In this document: positions 50,201 to 62,762 of the stretch, in pieces
Numbering within the stretch: the first letter of the stretch is position 1
Layout: each line of letters starts with the position of its first letter
Assembly (NCBI RefSeq): GCF_943734655.1
Contig: NC_071355.1
Location: forward strand, 202,924,439-202,988,438
DNA length: 64,000 nucleotides
Direction: 5' to 3'
Source: Sabethes cyaneus
Lineage: Eukaryota; Arthropoda; Insecta; Diptera; Culicidae
The notes under the pieces: generated by a model
The model's input: the letters and a program-made list of their open reading frames with translations, nothing else
What the model was told of the DNA's origin: nothing
Database searches by the model: none
Program-made: the position numbers and the translations under genes

Positions 50201-50320
50201 AAAAAAGTTCTCAATAACGATCCGACTGGAACGAGACGGCGGGGCGCGCAGCGAGAAAGATGGATCGATCAAGTGGAAGGCGACCTGCGGACCCTTCGTA
50301 GACTACGTGGCTGATTCCAC
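47300..50320 (+). pseudogene. RTE-clade non-LTR retrotransposon, near complete but broken
   Basis: An apurinic-type endonuclease comes first: GTRNCKSL (Trp of the usual GTWN changed to Arg), VVALQERCW, VIGDMNAQVG, IDHILID and SDHFLV. Next comes a basic linker, then the RT domain with GDKLDYCNYRAITLLNAAYK, FIDFKSAYDTIDR, GLRQGDGLSCLLFN and the intact active site FADDVDTI. C-terminal blocks are MRTIYGG, NHELHQLL and RLRWSEHVVRMS, ending at 50314. A frameshift near 47600 separates the first endonuclease part. From there to 49848 a single frame is kept, broken only by stops at 48055, 48751, 48892 and 49846. A further frameshift lies near 49895. It is inactive, but the catalytic residues mostly survive, so the damage is mainly nonsense. 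Confidence 0.85.
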
Positions 50321-53300
50321 ATCAGTTAAGTAATATTACGCCTATTCAACGATATGGGTTTGAACGATTGGAAACTAATATGTAGTACTATTTAGGTGTC
50401 AAATTTGTCTTCTACTGTGAAGTAACGTAAAAATGTTTTCCTTTTTCCATCGTTTAGCTAAAGCCTGTGTTCGTAGTCTATCGGCAGCCTGTCAGCTGTC
50501 AGCAACGTCATAGCTTGGTCATTTAGTGCGGGTCACTGGTTGTGCCTTTGGTAATTCGCATAAATTACGGCTTCGTTGGTCATTGGTTGGAATATTTTCT
50601 GTCTAGCGTTCAACACAACGAGCAAAGCATGACCGACTGCCCTGCCCTGGCTGCTGGCAGAAGATGTGGTCTAATGAAATAATAACCATTCGGTCCAACC
50701 AGCCGATAGGAAAAGTTCCAAATTGAAAATGAAATTCCTGGAATCAATGTACATCCCATTTGGCATTATGCTTAAGCACATCTTCGATTTAGCCGCCAGC
50801 AGCAGACAAGATGGCATTCGGGGCAATTTATTTGTTGTTCACTTCCTTCCTGGTGATGCTTTTGCCGTTCGGCTTATAGTGTTGTGCTGTTGTTTTGCAA
50901 GCGTTGCTTTTGCTTGCTGATAACTTTGCAACTTGCCGATGGAAAACAAATTGCTGGCTGCTTTGGTTGCTCCCTTGCAAAGCCTGAACTCATTCCGATA
51001 AGTGAAACACTCACAGCTTCCGGAATGTTTAATTGTTAACGAGAATAGAACCTAGGCTTAGTGGAAAACACGAATAAATTTAGTTCCGGCTCTGTTGAAA
51101 ACATGGTTAAACTGTATTGTGTTTTTATCGCATCTGATCAAGCAATACAGCCAATCAATTTTTGTTTTTAATTCATTAATGTGTGACAAAAAGTTCTTTT
51201 TGTTGCAAATTATCTGGGGGCTCATCATACATGTTAGCAGCAATGTTCCCCCAAACGAATGGGTTAAGGCGCACATAGTTAACGAAAGCGTACACGATGC
51301 AAATGCAATGGTGTGATGATATGCATTCATATAACGATGTACAGGTGCAATCAAGCGATAGTATGCATAATAATGGCTGTCAATAGTCATTATCATCGAA
51401 TTGCGATTGATGAGTTGGGAAATGATTATTTCGCTCTGGGTAACAGCTCTGTTTTGGATAATTTGATCTACGGCCGTAGTTAGATTCTAAATTACTTTGC
51501 TATCAGATTGTGTACGACTATAATTGGATATTTTCGATAGCCTCATTTCGATGTCATTATACAGAGCCTATTACTTGGTTTCGAATATAGTCCATAGTTT
51601 TTCTTGATTTTTAATGTCAATAAGTAAATGAGGTAAGATAGGAACCATTAGCCACGTATTTTCGATGGCTAAACTGAGTCTTTTTGGGGTTTCTATCTTA
51701 TTTCCTTACAAATATCTCAAAACACCTCTATCTTTTTGGTAATATCGCTTAAAATGCTTTCCGAATGGCACTACTGTTAGAATCTAGAAACTTTTATAGA
51801 GAATCTTTATTATTATAATTGTTTATTGAAGAGATATGTGGAATTTTAAAAACTTTAACGAACGAAATGTTCTAGCAAATGACCTCAACCAGCTCATTCA
51901 ATATTTGAATGGCTATTGATATATCTCGTGAAACAAGGAACATCGATCAAACCGGAATATGTTAATAATATCCCAACTTAATCCACTTAAATTTTCTCTA
52001 ACCGAGTATTCCAGCGATTATACGGCACACGCTGCTGGCTGTTATCCAAAGGATTAATCTGCATAAAATCTCCGTTCGTCATTTTGTGTGCCGTAAAGTG
52101 TTAAGTTGATTGATGTTATTAAAATGACATATTTCCACTCTGGTTCGTTCGGTCCTAAATATAGTTAGTCGGCAGCGCGTGCGGGGTACGTCCCGGGAAT
52201 TCAGAGGCAGAGGAATAAACGAACCGTAAATTGCTTTCACAATTTATCGTACATCGGGTGCGGAGCGGAGTATTAGCTCTATGTTTATACCTACTCATGA
52301 AGCACCGACATGAAGGCTCGCCCGGTAATGCAAAGAAATGTGCCGCCACGTAGTTTATTTGCAACTACCATTTGCTCTTCGTGTTCGATAGTGAGGCCCA
52401 GTGTTCGCGTACCTACGCGCCGCTCGTTCAGACGTTGGGTGGCCTGTCACTAGGATTCGCTCCAGAAACATCCGACGCATAAGCAAAAGTTTACGACGCC
52501 AATAAATCCTAGTTATACCTACCTGCTGCAGGCTGCCGAGACTTGTTGGGCAGAGCAACAATTCACTCCAAGTTAAGCATTGAAATGGATTGCGCTAGAT
52601 ATTCGAGAATCCGAATGGCCTATAAAATAGTTTACCAAATTATTGCCCGTGTTCACGGAAGTGTTCGTATATTTTTCTCCCCGAATTTCGCACAAGATTA
52701 ACGACATATCGTGCCGTTATTTCTTCGCTTGGTGCTGGATTTGTGTCAGTAATTAGTTTTCATTTGCATCCGAATCACCGTAATGAGACAAAGCGATTCG
52801 GGAAAATATTTGCACATTCCGTGTTTTTTTTACTTTCATTCCGACGATGTATTAGCGGAGATACCTGCCTCTAATGAATTAAACTAATGAAACCGCTTCC
52901 CAAGCAACGGTTTCAACTGCTTCGAACCAGAATGGGCATACTTTTTGCTTACTTCAAGCAGGGTGGAATTGATTTTCACCATACCAACTTTGCTGCTCTG
53001 GAAAATTCCGATGGTTTCATCCTCTCATCTTCGGTCGGTGCGCCCCGTAGATCGATAACGGCAAATTACTTCCAATTAAAAGTTGCCCGAGGTTGACATT
53101 CTTCAGCATAGTTGCTCGTGAAAATGTCAATTGGTTCTGTAGAGAAAGAGAGAGCGGTAGAGTCTTCACCTTTGGAAGCTGATGAAATTTCGTTCTGTGT
53201 GTGACACGATTCTAACATCAGATCAAATATAGTGAAAGGTGAAATTTTTAACAGATATACTTAACATTTATTATACAAAAAATAACAAAATATCAAAAAT

Positions 53301-54039
53301 CTTCAAAAATACATTTCAAAAATATCATATCGTTTCATCTCTAAAAACTTTAAGATCGAGCATTTCAACAACACTTGTTACTGGAAGAAGCTTCCTATTA
53401 TGTCTCATTAAGGGATACACATGAAAGTTTTGTGCAATGCAAACTAATTGATTACCCGGATTGATTGAGCCGGAAAATTGCACCATATTTTAGCATGTAA
53501 TTACTCTTACATAACACTTGTAGACCGGATCAGGGGACCATTTTGCTTGAGAGGATAGTAGAAGATGACCTCGTTATCACGATACACTAACTGCCGGTAC
53601 CTATAATGTATAACACACAGATCAATTGGGTTTGAAAACAACCTACTGATAACAATGAGTAAATAAAATGTATCCTGATTTGTTGGTCCCGATGCGTGAT
53701 ATTTTCCACAATCGGTTTCTCCGGCTCACGATGCAAGAATGCGCTAAACTTGCCATTCAAACTTACATCTCCACAGCGCAAGTTGAATGTGCTTTCAGGC
53801 AGGCATGGTTAGTTTGCGAGCCCTTATTTTGTCCACTAGAGCTTAAATCATTTAGAAATGGGACATTTTCGAATGCGTTTTTTTAACCATTATTTAAATC
53901 GGAACAATGCCTAAGGATGAAATATAGGTAATTGTGATCTATTTCATGCAAAAAAACTAAAATATATCATTCATGGATATTTTGAAGAAATTCTTTCACA
54001 TTACTGTTGATACCGCTCATCAGCCGGTGCACACATTCT
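50321..54039. other. Unannotated region, no gene recognised
   Basis: Short frames (50723-50920, 51058-51396, 52155-52561, 53668-53886) show no domain or start context worth naming. No RNA gene or TIR pair found. Confidence 0.5.
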
Positions 54040-54540
54040 TCAGTCACGGTTTTGGTCAGCCGGTACTTCGAATACTTCATCTGGCCAATGTCCGCGGTAC
54101 GTGCTCCTGTCATCTTCAGCTTCCGCTTGATTATCGTCCAATACTACTTTATTAGGCGGACAATTTGGTTGATTCAGGTCTATTCCGATGAACTGGATAC
54201 CATTGTACCATTGTAACACGTACTTACTGAAATGGCAGCTGGCTAAATTTGTCCAAAACATAATTGGTCCATCATTGGACTTAATAAAGGGTCGAATTCG
54301 TTGCTTGAGGCACTCACTTTTGTATACTTTCACCTTTCCGAATGACCTTCAACCGCAGTTGAGGATCAAGGGTTGCACTTTAGCGCTTGGTTTGTACTTT
54401 ATGGACAGTCGTGAGAGTTTCCTTGTACTTATTAATCTTTCGCTCCACGGTCCTTTTAGGATAATTCAGCAATTTTACCGGCTCCTGACTTTACGCTGAT
54501 GGATTTTGCCGAATTAGTTTTGGGTTGAAGGGTACAGGAA
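54040..54540 (-). pseudogene. DD37E-type transposase, internally deleted
   Basis: Minus-strand pieces: an N-terminal region with KINKYKETLTTVHKVQT, then without the middle of the protein KVYKSECLKQRIRPFIKSND and FWTNLASCHFSK. The second catalytic Asp, FWPDLASCHYS in the relic at 20.7 kb, is Asn here, and the Glu region is missing after QPNCPPN. The junction near 54335 suggests an internal deletion that removed the first catalytic block. Confidence 0.65.
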
Positions 54541-54575
54541 CGGTACCGCTCAATCTAGAAGCCGCCGAAAAAAGA

Positions 54576-54811
54576 ATGTTCTGTTCAGGCACTTGCGGAT
54601 AACAATTTAACTCTTCATTATTATCCTTAAAAGGACGGGTTTGGTCCGCAAGTCCGTCGACAGCAAGCACTCAACCTGGTGGGGGGCTGTACATGTGTTC
54701 TGCTTGGACACTGGCGGATGACAGTGTAGAAAAAACTTTCTTGCCCTTAAAAGGACGATTTGGTCCGCGAGTCTGCTGCAGCAACACTAAGCCAGTGGAG
54801 TGGACTGTGTA
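54576..54811. repeat. Tandem duplication, ~118-bp units
   Basis: Two diverged units share GTTCTG-TT-G-CACT-GCGGAT, CTTAAAAGGACG, TTTGGTCCGC and AGTC, then CAGCA and CTGTACA-type ends. Frames on both strands cross it; no domain recognised. Confidence 0.65.
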
Positions 54812-55084
54812 CACATCAGCTACTTCCCAGGATGACTGCGGAGGATGTGAAGGAAGCACTAGTTTAAAACTAAAACTGTTCCCTTTATTGGCTTTTCAAG
54901 CCTAAAATAACACGTGGAAAACCACTATAGCATCGACTCTTCTTCTTCGCTGTTGCTGCTACTGTTCGAAACCGGTAGAATGAAAGATGTTGAAAAAATG
55001 CCTATTTTGCAGCGGTGGTTCGATGTCCTGTTGCTGTTATTGTTGGTGGTAATTCACGTTCGAGCGTAAACAGACTTGAATTGT
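54812..55084. other. Short spacer before the 11-bp satellite
   Basis: Nothing recognised. Confidence 0.4.
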
Positions 55085-58000
55085 ATTTAAATTGGATTTT
55101 GATTGGATACGGTTTGGATTCGGGTTGAAATTGGTTTTGTATTGAATTTGGAGTGGTCTTAAACTGGATTTAGATGGGATTTGGATTGGATTTAGATTGA
55201 ATTTGGGTTGGATGTGCATCGGGCATGGATTCGGATTGGATTTGGAATGAACTTGGATTAGATTTGGATTGGATTTGAATTGGATTTGAATTGGATTTGG
55301 ATCGGATTTGATTTGGATATGAATTGGAATTAGATTAAATATGAATTAGATTTGTATTAAATTTGATTTGGGTTAGACTTGGGTTAGAATTTAGATTGAA
55401 TTTGGATTGGATGTGCAATAAATTTGAATTAGGATTTAAGTTGGACTTGAGGTTAGCTTAGGGTTGGTTTACATTTTGATTGAATGTGCATTGGTTTGTA
55501 ATTTGGATTGGATTTGGATTGGATCCGAATAGGATTGCGATTGAACTAGGATTGAATTTGGATTGGATTTGGATTGGATTTGGATTGGATTTGGATTGGA
55601 TTTAGATTGGATTTAGATTGCATGTGGATTCGATTTGGGGTGGATTTAGATTGGGTTTGGATTGGATTTGGAATCTGGATTTGGATTTGGATTGGATTTG
55701 GAATTTGGATATGGATTGGATTTGGATTGGATTTGGATTGGATTTGGATTGGATTTCGATTGGATTTGGATTGGATTTGGATTGGATTTGGATTGGATTT
55801 TGATTGGATTTGGATTGGATTTGGATTGGATTTGGATTGGATTTGGATTGGATTTGGATTGGATTTGGATTGGATTTGGATTGGATTTGGATTGGATTTG
55901 GATTGGATTTGGATTGGATTTGGATTGGATTTGGATTGGATTCGGATTGGATTTGGATTGGATTTGGATTGGATTTGGATTGGATTTGGATTGGATTTGG
56001 ATTGGATTTGGATTGGATTTGGATTGTATCTGGATTGGATTTGGATTGGATTTGGATTGGATTTGAATTGGATTTGGATTGGATTTGGATTGGATTTGGA
56101 TTGGATTTGGATTGGCTTTGGATTGAATTTGGATTGGATTTGGATTGGATTTGGATTGGATTTGGATTGGATTTGGATTGAATTTGGATTGGATTTGGAT
56201 TGGATTTGGATTGGATTTGGATTGGATTTGGATTGGATTTGGATTGGATTTGGATTGGATTTAGATTGGATTTGGATTGGATTTGGATTGGATTTGGATT
56301 GAATTTGGATTGGATTTGGATTGGATTTGGATTGGATTTGGATTGAATTTGGATTGGATTTGGATTGGATTTGGATTGGATTTGGATTTTATTTGGATTG
56401 GATTTGGATTGGATTTGGATTGGATTTGGATTGGATTTGGATTGGATTTGGATTGGATTTGGATTGGATTTGGATTGGATTTGGATTGGATTTGGATTGA
56501 ATTTGGATTGAATTTGGATTGGATTTGGATTGAATTTGGATTGGATTTGGATTGGATTTGGATTGGATTTGGATTGGATTTAGATTGGATTTGAATTGGA
56601 ATCGGATTGGAATCGGACTGGATTTGGATCGGATTCGGATTGAATTCCAATTGGAGTTGGATTGGATTTGGATTAGTTTTGAATCGGATTTAGATTGAAT
56701 TTAGATTTAGATTGGATTGGACTTGGATTGGATTTGGATTGGATTTGGATTGGATTTGGATTGGATTTGGATTGGATTTGGATTGGATTTGGATTGGATT
56801 TGGATTGGATTTGGATTGGATTTTGATTGGATTTGGATTGGATTTGGATTGGATTTGGATTGGCTTTGGATTGGATTTGGATTGGATTTGGATTGGATTT
56901 GGATTGGATTTGGATTGGATTTGGATCGAATTTGGATTGGATTTGGATTGGATTTGGATTGGATTTGGATTGAATTTGGATTGGATTTGGATTGGATTTG
57001 GATTGGATTTGGATTGGATTTGGATTGTATTTGGATTGGATTTGGATTGGATTTGGATTGGATTTGGATTGGATTTGGATTGGATTTGGATTGGATTTGG
57101 ATTGGATTTGGATTGAATTTGGATTGGATTTGGATTGGATTTGGATTGGATTTGGATTGGATTTGGATTGGATTTGAATGGGATTTGGATTGGATTTGGA
57201 TTGGATTTGGATTGGATTTGGATTGGATTTGGATTGGATTTGGATTGGATTTGGATTGGATTTGGATTGGATTTGGATTGGATTTGGATTGGATTTGGAT
57301 TGGATTTGGATTGGATTTGGATTGGATTTGGATTGGATTTGGATTGGATTTGGATTGGATTTGAATTGGATTTGGATTGGATTTGGATTGGATTTGGATT
57401 GGATTTGGATTGGATTTGGATTGGATTTGGATTGGATTTGGATTGGATTTGGATTGGATTTGGATTGGATTTGAATTGGATTTGGATTGGATTTGGATTG
57501 GATTTGGATTGGATTTGGATTGGATTTGGATTGGATTTGGATTGGATTTGGATTGGATTTGGATTGGATTTGGATTGAATTTGGATTGGATTTGAATTGG
57601 ATTTGGATTGGATTTGGATTGGATTTGGATTGGATTTGGATTGGATTTGGATTGGATTTGGATTGGATTTGGATTGGATTTGGATTGGATTTGGATTGGA
57701 TTTGGATTGGATTTGGATTGGATTTGGATTGGATTTGGATTGGATTTGGATTGGATTTGGATTGGATTTGGATTGGATTTGGATTGGATTTGGATTGGAT
57801 TTGGATTGGATTTGGATTGGATTTGGATTGGATTTGGATTGGATTTGGATTGAATTTGGATTGGATTTGGATTGGATTTGGATTGGATTTGGATTTTATT
57901 TGGATTGGATTTGGATTGGATTTGGATTGGATTTGGATTGGATTTGGATTGGATTTGTATTGGATTTGGATTGAATTTGGATTGAATTTGGATTGGATTT

Positions 58001-59105
58001 GGATTGAATTTGGATTGGATTTGGATTGGATTTGGATTGGATTTAGATTGGATTTGAATTGGATTTGGATTGGATTTGGATTGGATTTGGATTGGATTTG
58101 GATTGGCTTTGGATTGGATTTGGATTGGATTTGGATTGGATTTGGATTGGATTTGGATTGGATTTGGATTGAATTTGGATTGGATTTGGATTGGATTTGG
58201 ATTGGATTTGGATTGTATTTGGATTTGATTTGGATTGGATTTGGATTGGATTTGGATTGGATTTGGATTGGATTTGGATTGGATTTGGATTGGATTTGGA
58301 TTGGATTTGGATTGAATTTGGATTGAATTTGGATTGGATTTGGATTGGATTTGGATTGGATTTGGATTGGATTTGGATTGGATTTGGATTGGATTTGAAT
58401 GGGATTTGGATTAGATTTGGATTGGATTTGGATTGTATTTGGATAGGATTTGGATTGGATTTGGATTGGATTTGGATTGGATTTGGATTGGATTTGGATT
58501 GGATTTGGATTGGATTTGGATTGGATTTGGATTGGATTTGGATTGGATTTGGATTGGTTTGGATTGGATTTGGATTGGATTTGGATTGGATTTGGATAGG
58601 ATTTGGATTGGATTTGGATTGGATTTGGATTGGATTTGGATTGGATTTGGATTGGATTTGGATTGGATTTGGATTGGATTTGGATTGGATTTGGATTGGA
58701 TTTGGATTGGATTTGGATTGGATTTGGATTGGATTTGGATTGGATTTGGATTGGATTTGGTTGGATTTGGATTGGATTGGATTTGGATTGGATTTGGATT
58801 GGATTTGGATTGGATTTGGATTGGATTTGGATTGGATTTGGATTGGATTTGGATTGGATTTGGATTGGATTTGGATTGGATTTGGTTGGATTTGGAATGG
58901 GTTTGAAATGGATTTGGAATGGATTTGGATTGGATTTGGATTGGATTTGGATTGGATTTGGATTGGATTTGGATTGGATTTGGATTGGATTTGGATTGGA
59001 TTTGGATTGGATTTGGATTGGATTTGGATTGGATTTGGATTGGATTTGGATTGGATTTGGGGATTTGGATTGGATTTGGATTGGATTTGGACTGGGTTTG
59101 AAATG
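55085..59105. repeat. 4-kb satellite with 11-bp unit GGATTTGGATT
   Basis: From about 55560 the array is highly regular with scattered GAATT, TTTTGATT and GTATT variants; 55085-55560 is a strongly degenerate edge. Because 11 is not a multiple of 3 and the unit lacks stops, every plus frame reads the same 11-residue peptide DLDWIWIGFGL, giving many overlapping false ORFs. Near the right end, shortened units GGTTTGGATT and GGATTTGGTT recur (58555, 58757, 58885). Confidence 0.97.
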
Positions 59106-59221
59106 GAATTCGATTGGTTTTGGATTGCAAAGAAATGAAAAACCGTTTTCTTGATTACATGCGATTACGATTACATGCTATGTATTCATTCTTTATAAAT
59201 ATAAAATTCAAATGTTTTCAT

Positions 59222-59345
59222 AACTGGGATCAACCCCGGTGTATTACTTTGCATTCACGCTACTCACACCGAGGATTCAGGTTCAAATCCCAACCCCGCG
59301 GAAGCCACGAATGACTCAAGCTATTAGTTAAATTGACTATAATCA
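59222..59345 (+). mobile_element. tRNA-like SINE
   Basis: Contains GAGGATTCAGGTTCAAATCC, a B-box-like block, then CAACCCCGCGGAAGCCACGA and ATGACTCAAGC, then an A/T-rich tail with AATCAAATAAAAG. The central part matches the minus-strand copy at 19634-19700. Confidence 0.55.
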
Positions 59346-61437
59346 AATAAAAGAAAATGTTGCCAAAAATAGAATTCCTGAACTGACCAGTATGGACTGT
59401 TTTGTGTCCTCCCTTCGCTTTTAGTGAATATTTTTGAGTCTAATATCAAATTTTTGAATTCACCTAATTGTTCATCATTCACATTTATTCTTCCCAAAAA
59501 AGTAAAAGTAAAATTAAGTTTGACCATGTGTCAATAAATAAAAAAGAATGAAAAACCTGATTCCAAAAGTAGTTCCATTTACATTTTTAAAAATGTCCTT
59601 GTAGTAGAATGAGTTGGCTTAATAAAATGAGCGATAAAATAAGAATTGGCCACCACCATCAAGGTTTAACGTTTGATTTCGCAACTCAAATATCCGGTAC
59701 ACCGTAGCAACTTGTAATAGTGTTATCGATAGGTCTCCAGCGATTAATATTAACAGCCCAATTACTAGTGACATGTCACTCCATTTCAGTTAATTGCATG
59801 CAATAATGAAGCGGTTATTGTCATGGGAAACAGAAACACCACAGTTCATAATCGTCTGTTTGAAAATTCGTCCTCACCTTTCCGCCCCGACGGCGATGAC
59901 GACGACGACCGGCGACGCGACTCGTTTGCTTGTTGTTCCTCTCTCGTAAAAGAGAATAAATCACTTGCTACGGTAAATGTTTGGCCAATGTCATCCTCGA
60001 GCTTCGATACCGGCAAGCCTAAGTGAAACTTTGTCCTTTGGTTTTCCTCAAGTGATTTTCCCCAATGCGTTCGCTTTATCTTTGAAACCTGACCGACCGA
60101 CCGTCCGTCCGTCCGACGACCGGTGGCACATTTAATCGAATTCGACCGCCTGTCTCGTCCATTTACGGAACTTTGCAAACTGCTAGAGCAAATTCCGTTC
60201 GGTTGGTTCCGAAATGGCTTTATATGCTTGCTTTCTTGTTGTTTATCGTCGCGGATTTATTCTCTTCCTCGGTAGTCGTCATCACTGCTGACTGGCGTCG
60301 TCGTCGCCGTCATTATTCACGGTCTGCCGACTCAGGGAACGGAAGATTTCCGAATATTGGATCAATGAAGTTTTATTTCCGTTCACTTCGGTGTTGATTG
60401 TACAGAGCGGAAGGCTCTGTGATGTTTGTTTAGCTGATGTGTCTACCTAGCTACCTAGTCTACCTAGTCTACCTACCTACAAAAAGCAAACCAGGCGATA
60501 TCGTCCGTCAAAAAAGGACCGTTTGGCGCAGAAATACGAAGAAGAATTCTGAATAAATACAGGAAGGGATGGAGGCGTGGGGCTTTGATTAGCGCTGGCA
60601 ACAATTATCGTTACCATTAGCACGGTATACAAAGTTGCTACAACAGCCAGCCGTTGATTTTGCTGCCGAAACCGGGGAAAGTTTTTTGAGTGATGTTATT
60701 CATTTTATAGGCAAAATGTGTTGGAAAATCGAAAAAGTTTCCTGCAGCACAAGGCCACCGCACCGGTCCGCTCGTGTGAGGTGTGCGCACACCGACCGTG
60801 CAGTAATGATGTGATCCAATTTTGGTGCAGCATAAATTGGTGAAAGTTGAAGAGCCCTACCGGAGCGGAGGATCAACCGTGGCGTTACGGTCGGAAAGCT
60901 CTTTCCCACTTCTCAGGTAAGCGACACACTGAACAGCACTGTGTGACGAACGGAGTGCGGGTTGCGTGGAAGTGAAACGATCAGTTAGAGTAAGTTTATT
61001 CAATTACCTAATATTAGGCCGGTCTTAAATCTGTTGTGCTGCCGAGGAAATTTTAAATTGATGGTTAAAAAGAGAACAATTAGACTGACGATTAATTCTA
61101 TTGGAACCTGTTAAGAAAAATTTTGTTTTATACTGTATAAATGCTTTCCCGATATGCCAAAGTCTTTTTAGATTGCATAGAGAATCACTGCTTCAAGAAA
61201 AAGTTATTTTGCTCCTAGTTTTACATACAAAATGGAAGATTGCTTGCTTTAAAACGCTGTATCTCGGGGTCGGCAAAGAATACCTCGAGGCGATGAGTGA
61301 TTCTTATGTAAAAAAATCTGCGAAATACGATGAAGTTGGAGTTTTTGAGATAAAATTGTCTTCATTGGAAGAAAAATGTAAATTTAGTTTTCAAATTGAG
61401 TTAAAAAGTATTTGGCAACACTAGTACTCGAAAATAC
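59346..61437. other. Unannotated region, no gene recognised
   Basis: Contains a small (GACC)n/(GTCC)n patch at about 60090-60115 and a CTAC-rich patch at about 60440-60478. Frames at 59823-60178 and 61101-61424 overlap other frames or lack domains; the latter (107 codons) has a protein-like composition but no family I recognise. Confidence 0.45.
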
Positions 61438-61813
61438 CCAGCTAGCATTTTCATATGTATAAAAAAGGTAAAAATCAGCATTACGTACAGATATACATGC
61501 TAAATAAATCGTATTTCATGCGCAAAATTGGCATATCTGTACTATTTTGGAGGCGATATACGTGATTACGAATAATTTTGAGCGTTACGACTATATAAAT
61601 ATTTATATACGATAATATCCGATTAAGCGCGAGTCGCTCCGTACTACTATGCGATTTTGTGCCGAAAATCGTATGTATGTCAGTCATTATCATTATATAC
61701 GACAAAAAATTAACTTAATCCCACTTTATCCAGCTTTAGTTACGATTTCGATTTTTTTAGGGAGATATTTACGATAGTTTTCGTACATTGATATACGAGT
61801 TGGTGCTAACTGG
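61438..61813. mobile_element. MITE (CCCAGCTAGCA TIRs), TA TSD
   Basis: The left end CCCAGCTAGCA and the inverted right end CCCAGTTAGCA are flanked on both sides by TA. The interior is rich in ATACG and ATATAC motifs and non-coding, 376 bp. Confidence 0.65.
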
Positions 61814-62762
61814 GTATTATCTTTTTCAAATTCCTTGGCTGATTTCCTTTGAAAATGTGAAAATAGTGTCTTTCTAAACTAAATATTTCCGGAGATATAA
61901 ACAAAAGAAAATAAGAGATTTTGACAAAAACGGGTATATTCCTTAAAAATGGAGGTGCTCCCATTAATCGAGCGAATGTCCGATCGGCACTAAATTTTGG
62001 AGTTTTACTTTCTGACCGAAAACGAACAATCTGGCAAAATTTGGTTCATCCGTAAAGGTCGATTGCACGTTTGAACTTTTTCTCGGTCACTCGACGTGAA
62101 ATGACCCCTGTTCAAAAATTAATAGGGTATATTTTTAATTATCGTCATAGTAAGGAATGCCACTCTAATTTTTATCATTTCTTAGGTGGAATTAATGAAT
62201 ACTCTAAAAGTTCTGCTGTTGATTTGACTCAAACACACTTACCATCCGATCCGTGACGTTTAAATTCACTGCCGTTTAAAGCGTTAAAAATCGCTTTATT
62301 GAAATTACGCAATTGACTTTATATCTTAAATTCGTCGTACCGTTTTAAAATCCGTCCATCAAAATTTTTCATCGTCCGAACTAAAAATCACAATCATGTT
62401 TACGAAACTAGCACGCATGTATTTGTGTAGGACGGCATGACAAATATTATTCTGCAAAATTTCTGCAGATCATGCAAGTTTTCCCGGCTACAGAATAACG
62501 ACAATGCGTTGCGTGAGTTATTTTCATTTTATGAATGACGAAAATTGAAACGATTAGTTGACCTTTTCTTCTTCGTCGCACGAAAAAACCTAGGAAATTT
62601 GGCTGCTAGGAATTCTTCAATGAAGAAAAGCATTTAAATAGATCTCAGCTCACTTTGATTGATCGCGTATGAAAGTCAACAAACTAAAATATTAGGGAAT
62701 AACTAATTTTGCATTGTGTGTCATAAAAATCGCTGATATTTTTAATAATTTGTGTTGGGTAG
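61814..62762. other. Unannotated region, nothing recognised
   Basis: AT-rich; only a short unassigned frame at 62071-62256. An in-frame TAG at 62760 marks the upstream limit of the next feature. Confidence 0.45.

Noticed and set aside
55574..59154. Many overlapping frames encoding a Trp/Ile/Asp-rich repeat protein
   Set aside because: An 11-bp satellite gives the same peptide in all three plus frames; frames begin and end wherever variant units create starts or stops.
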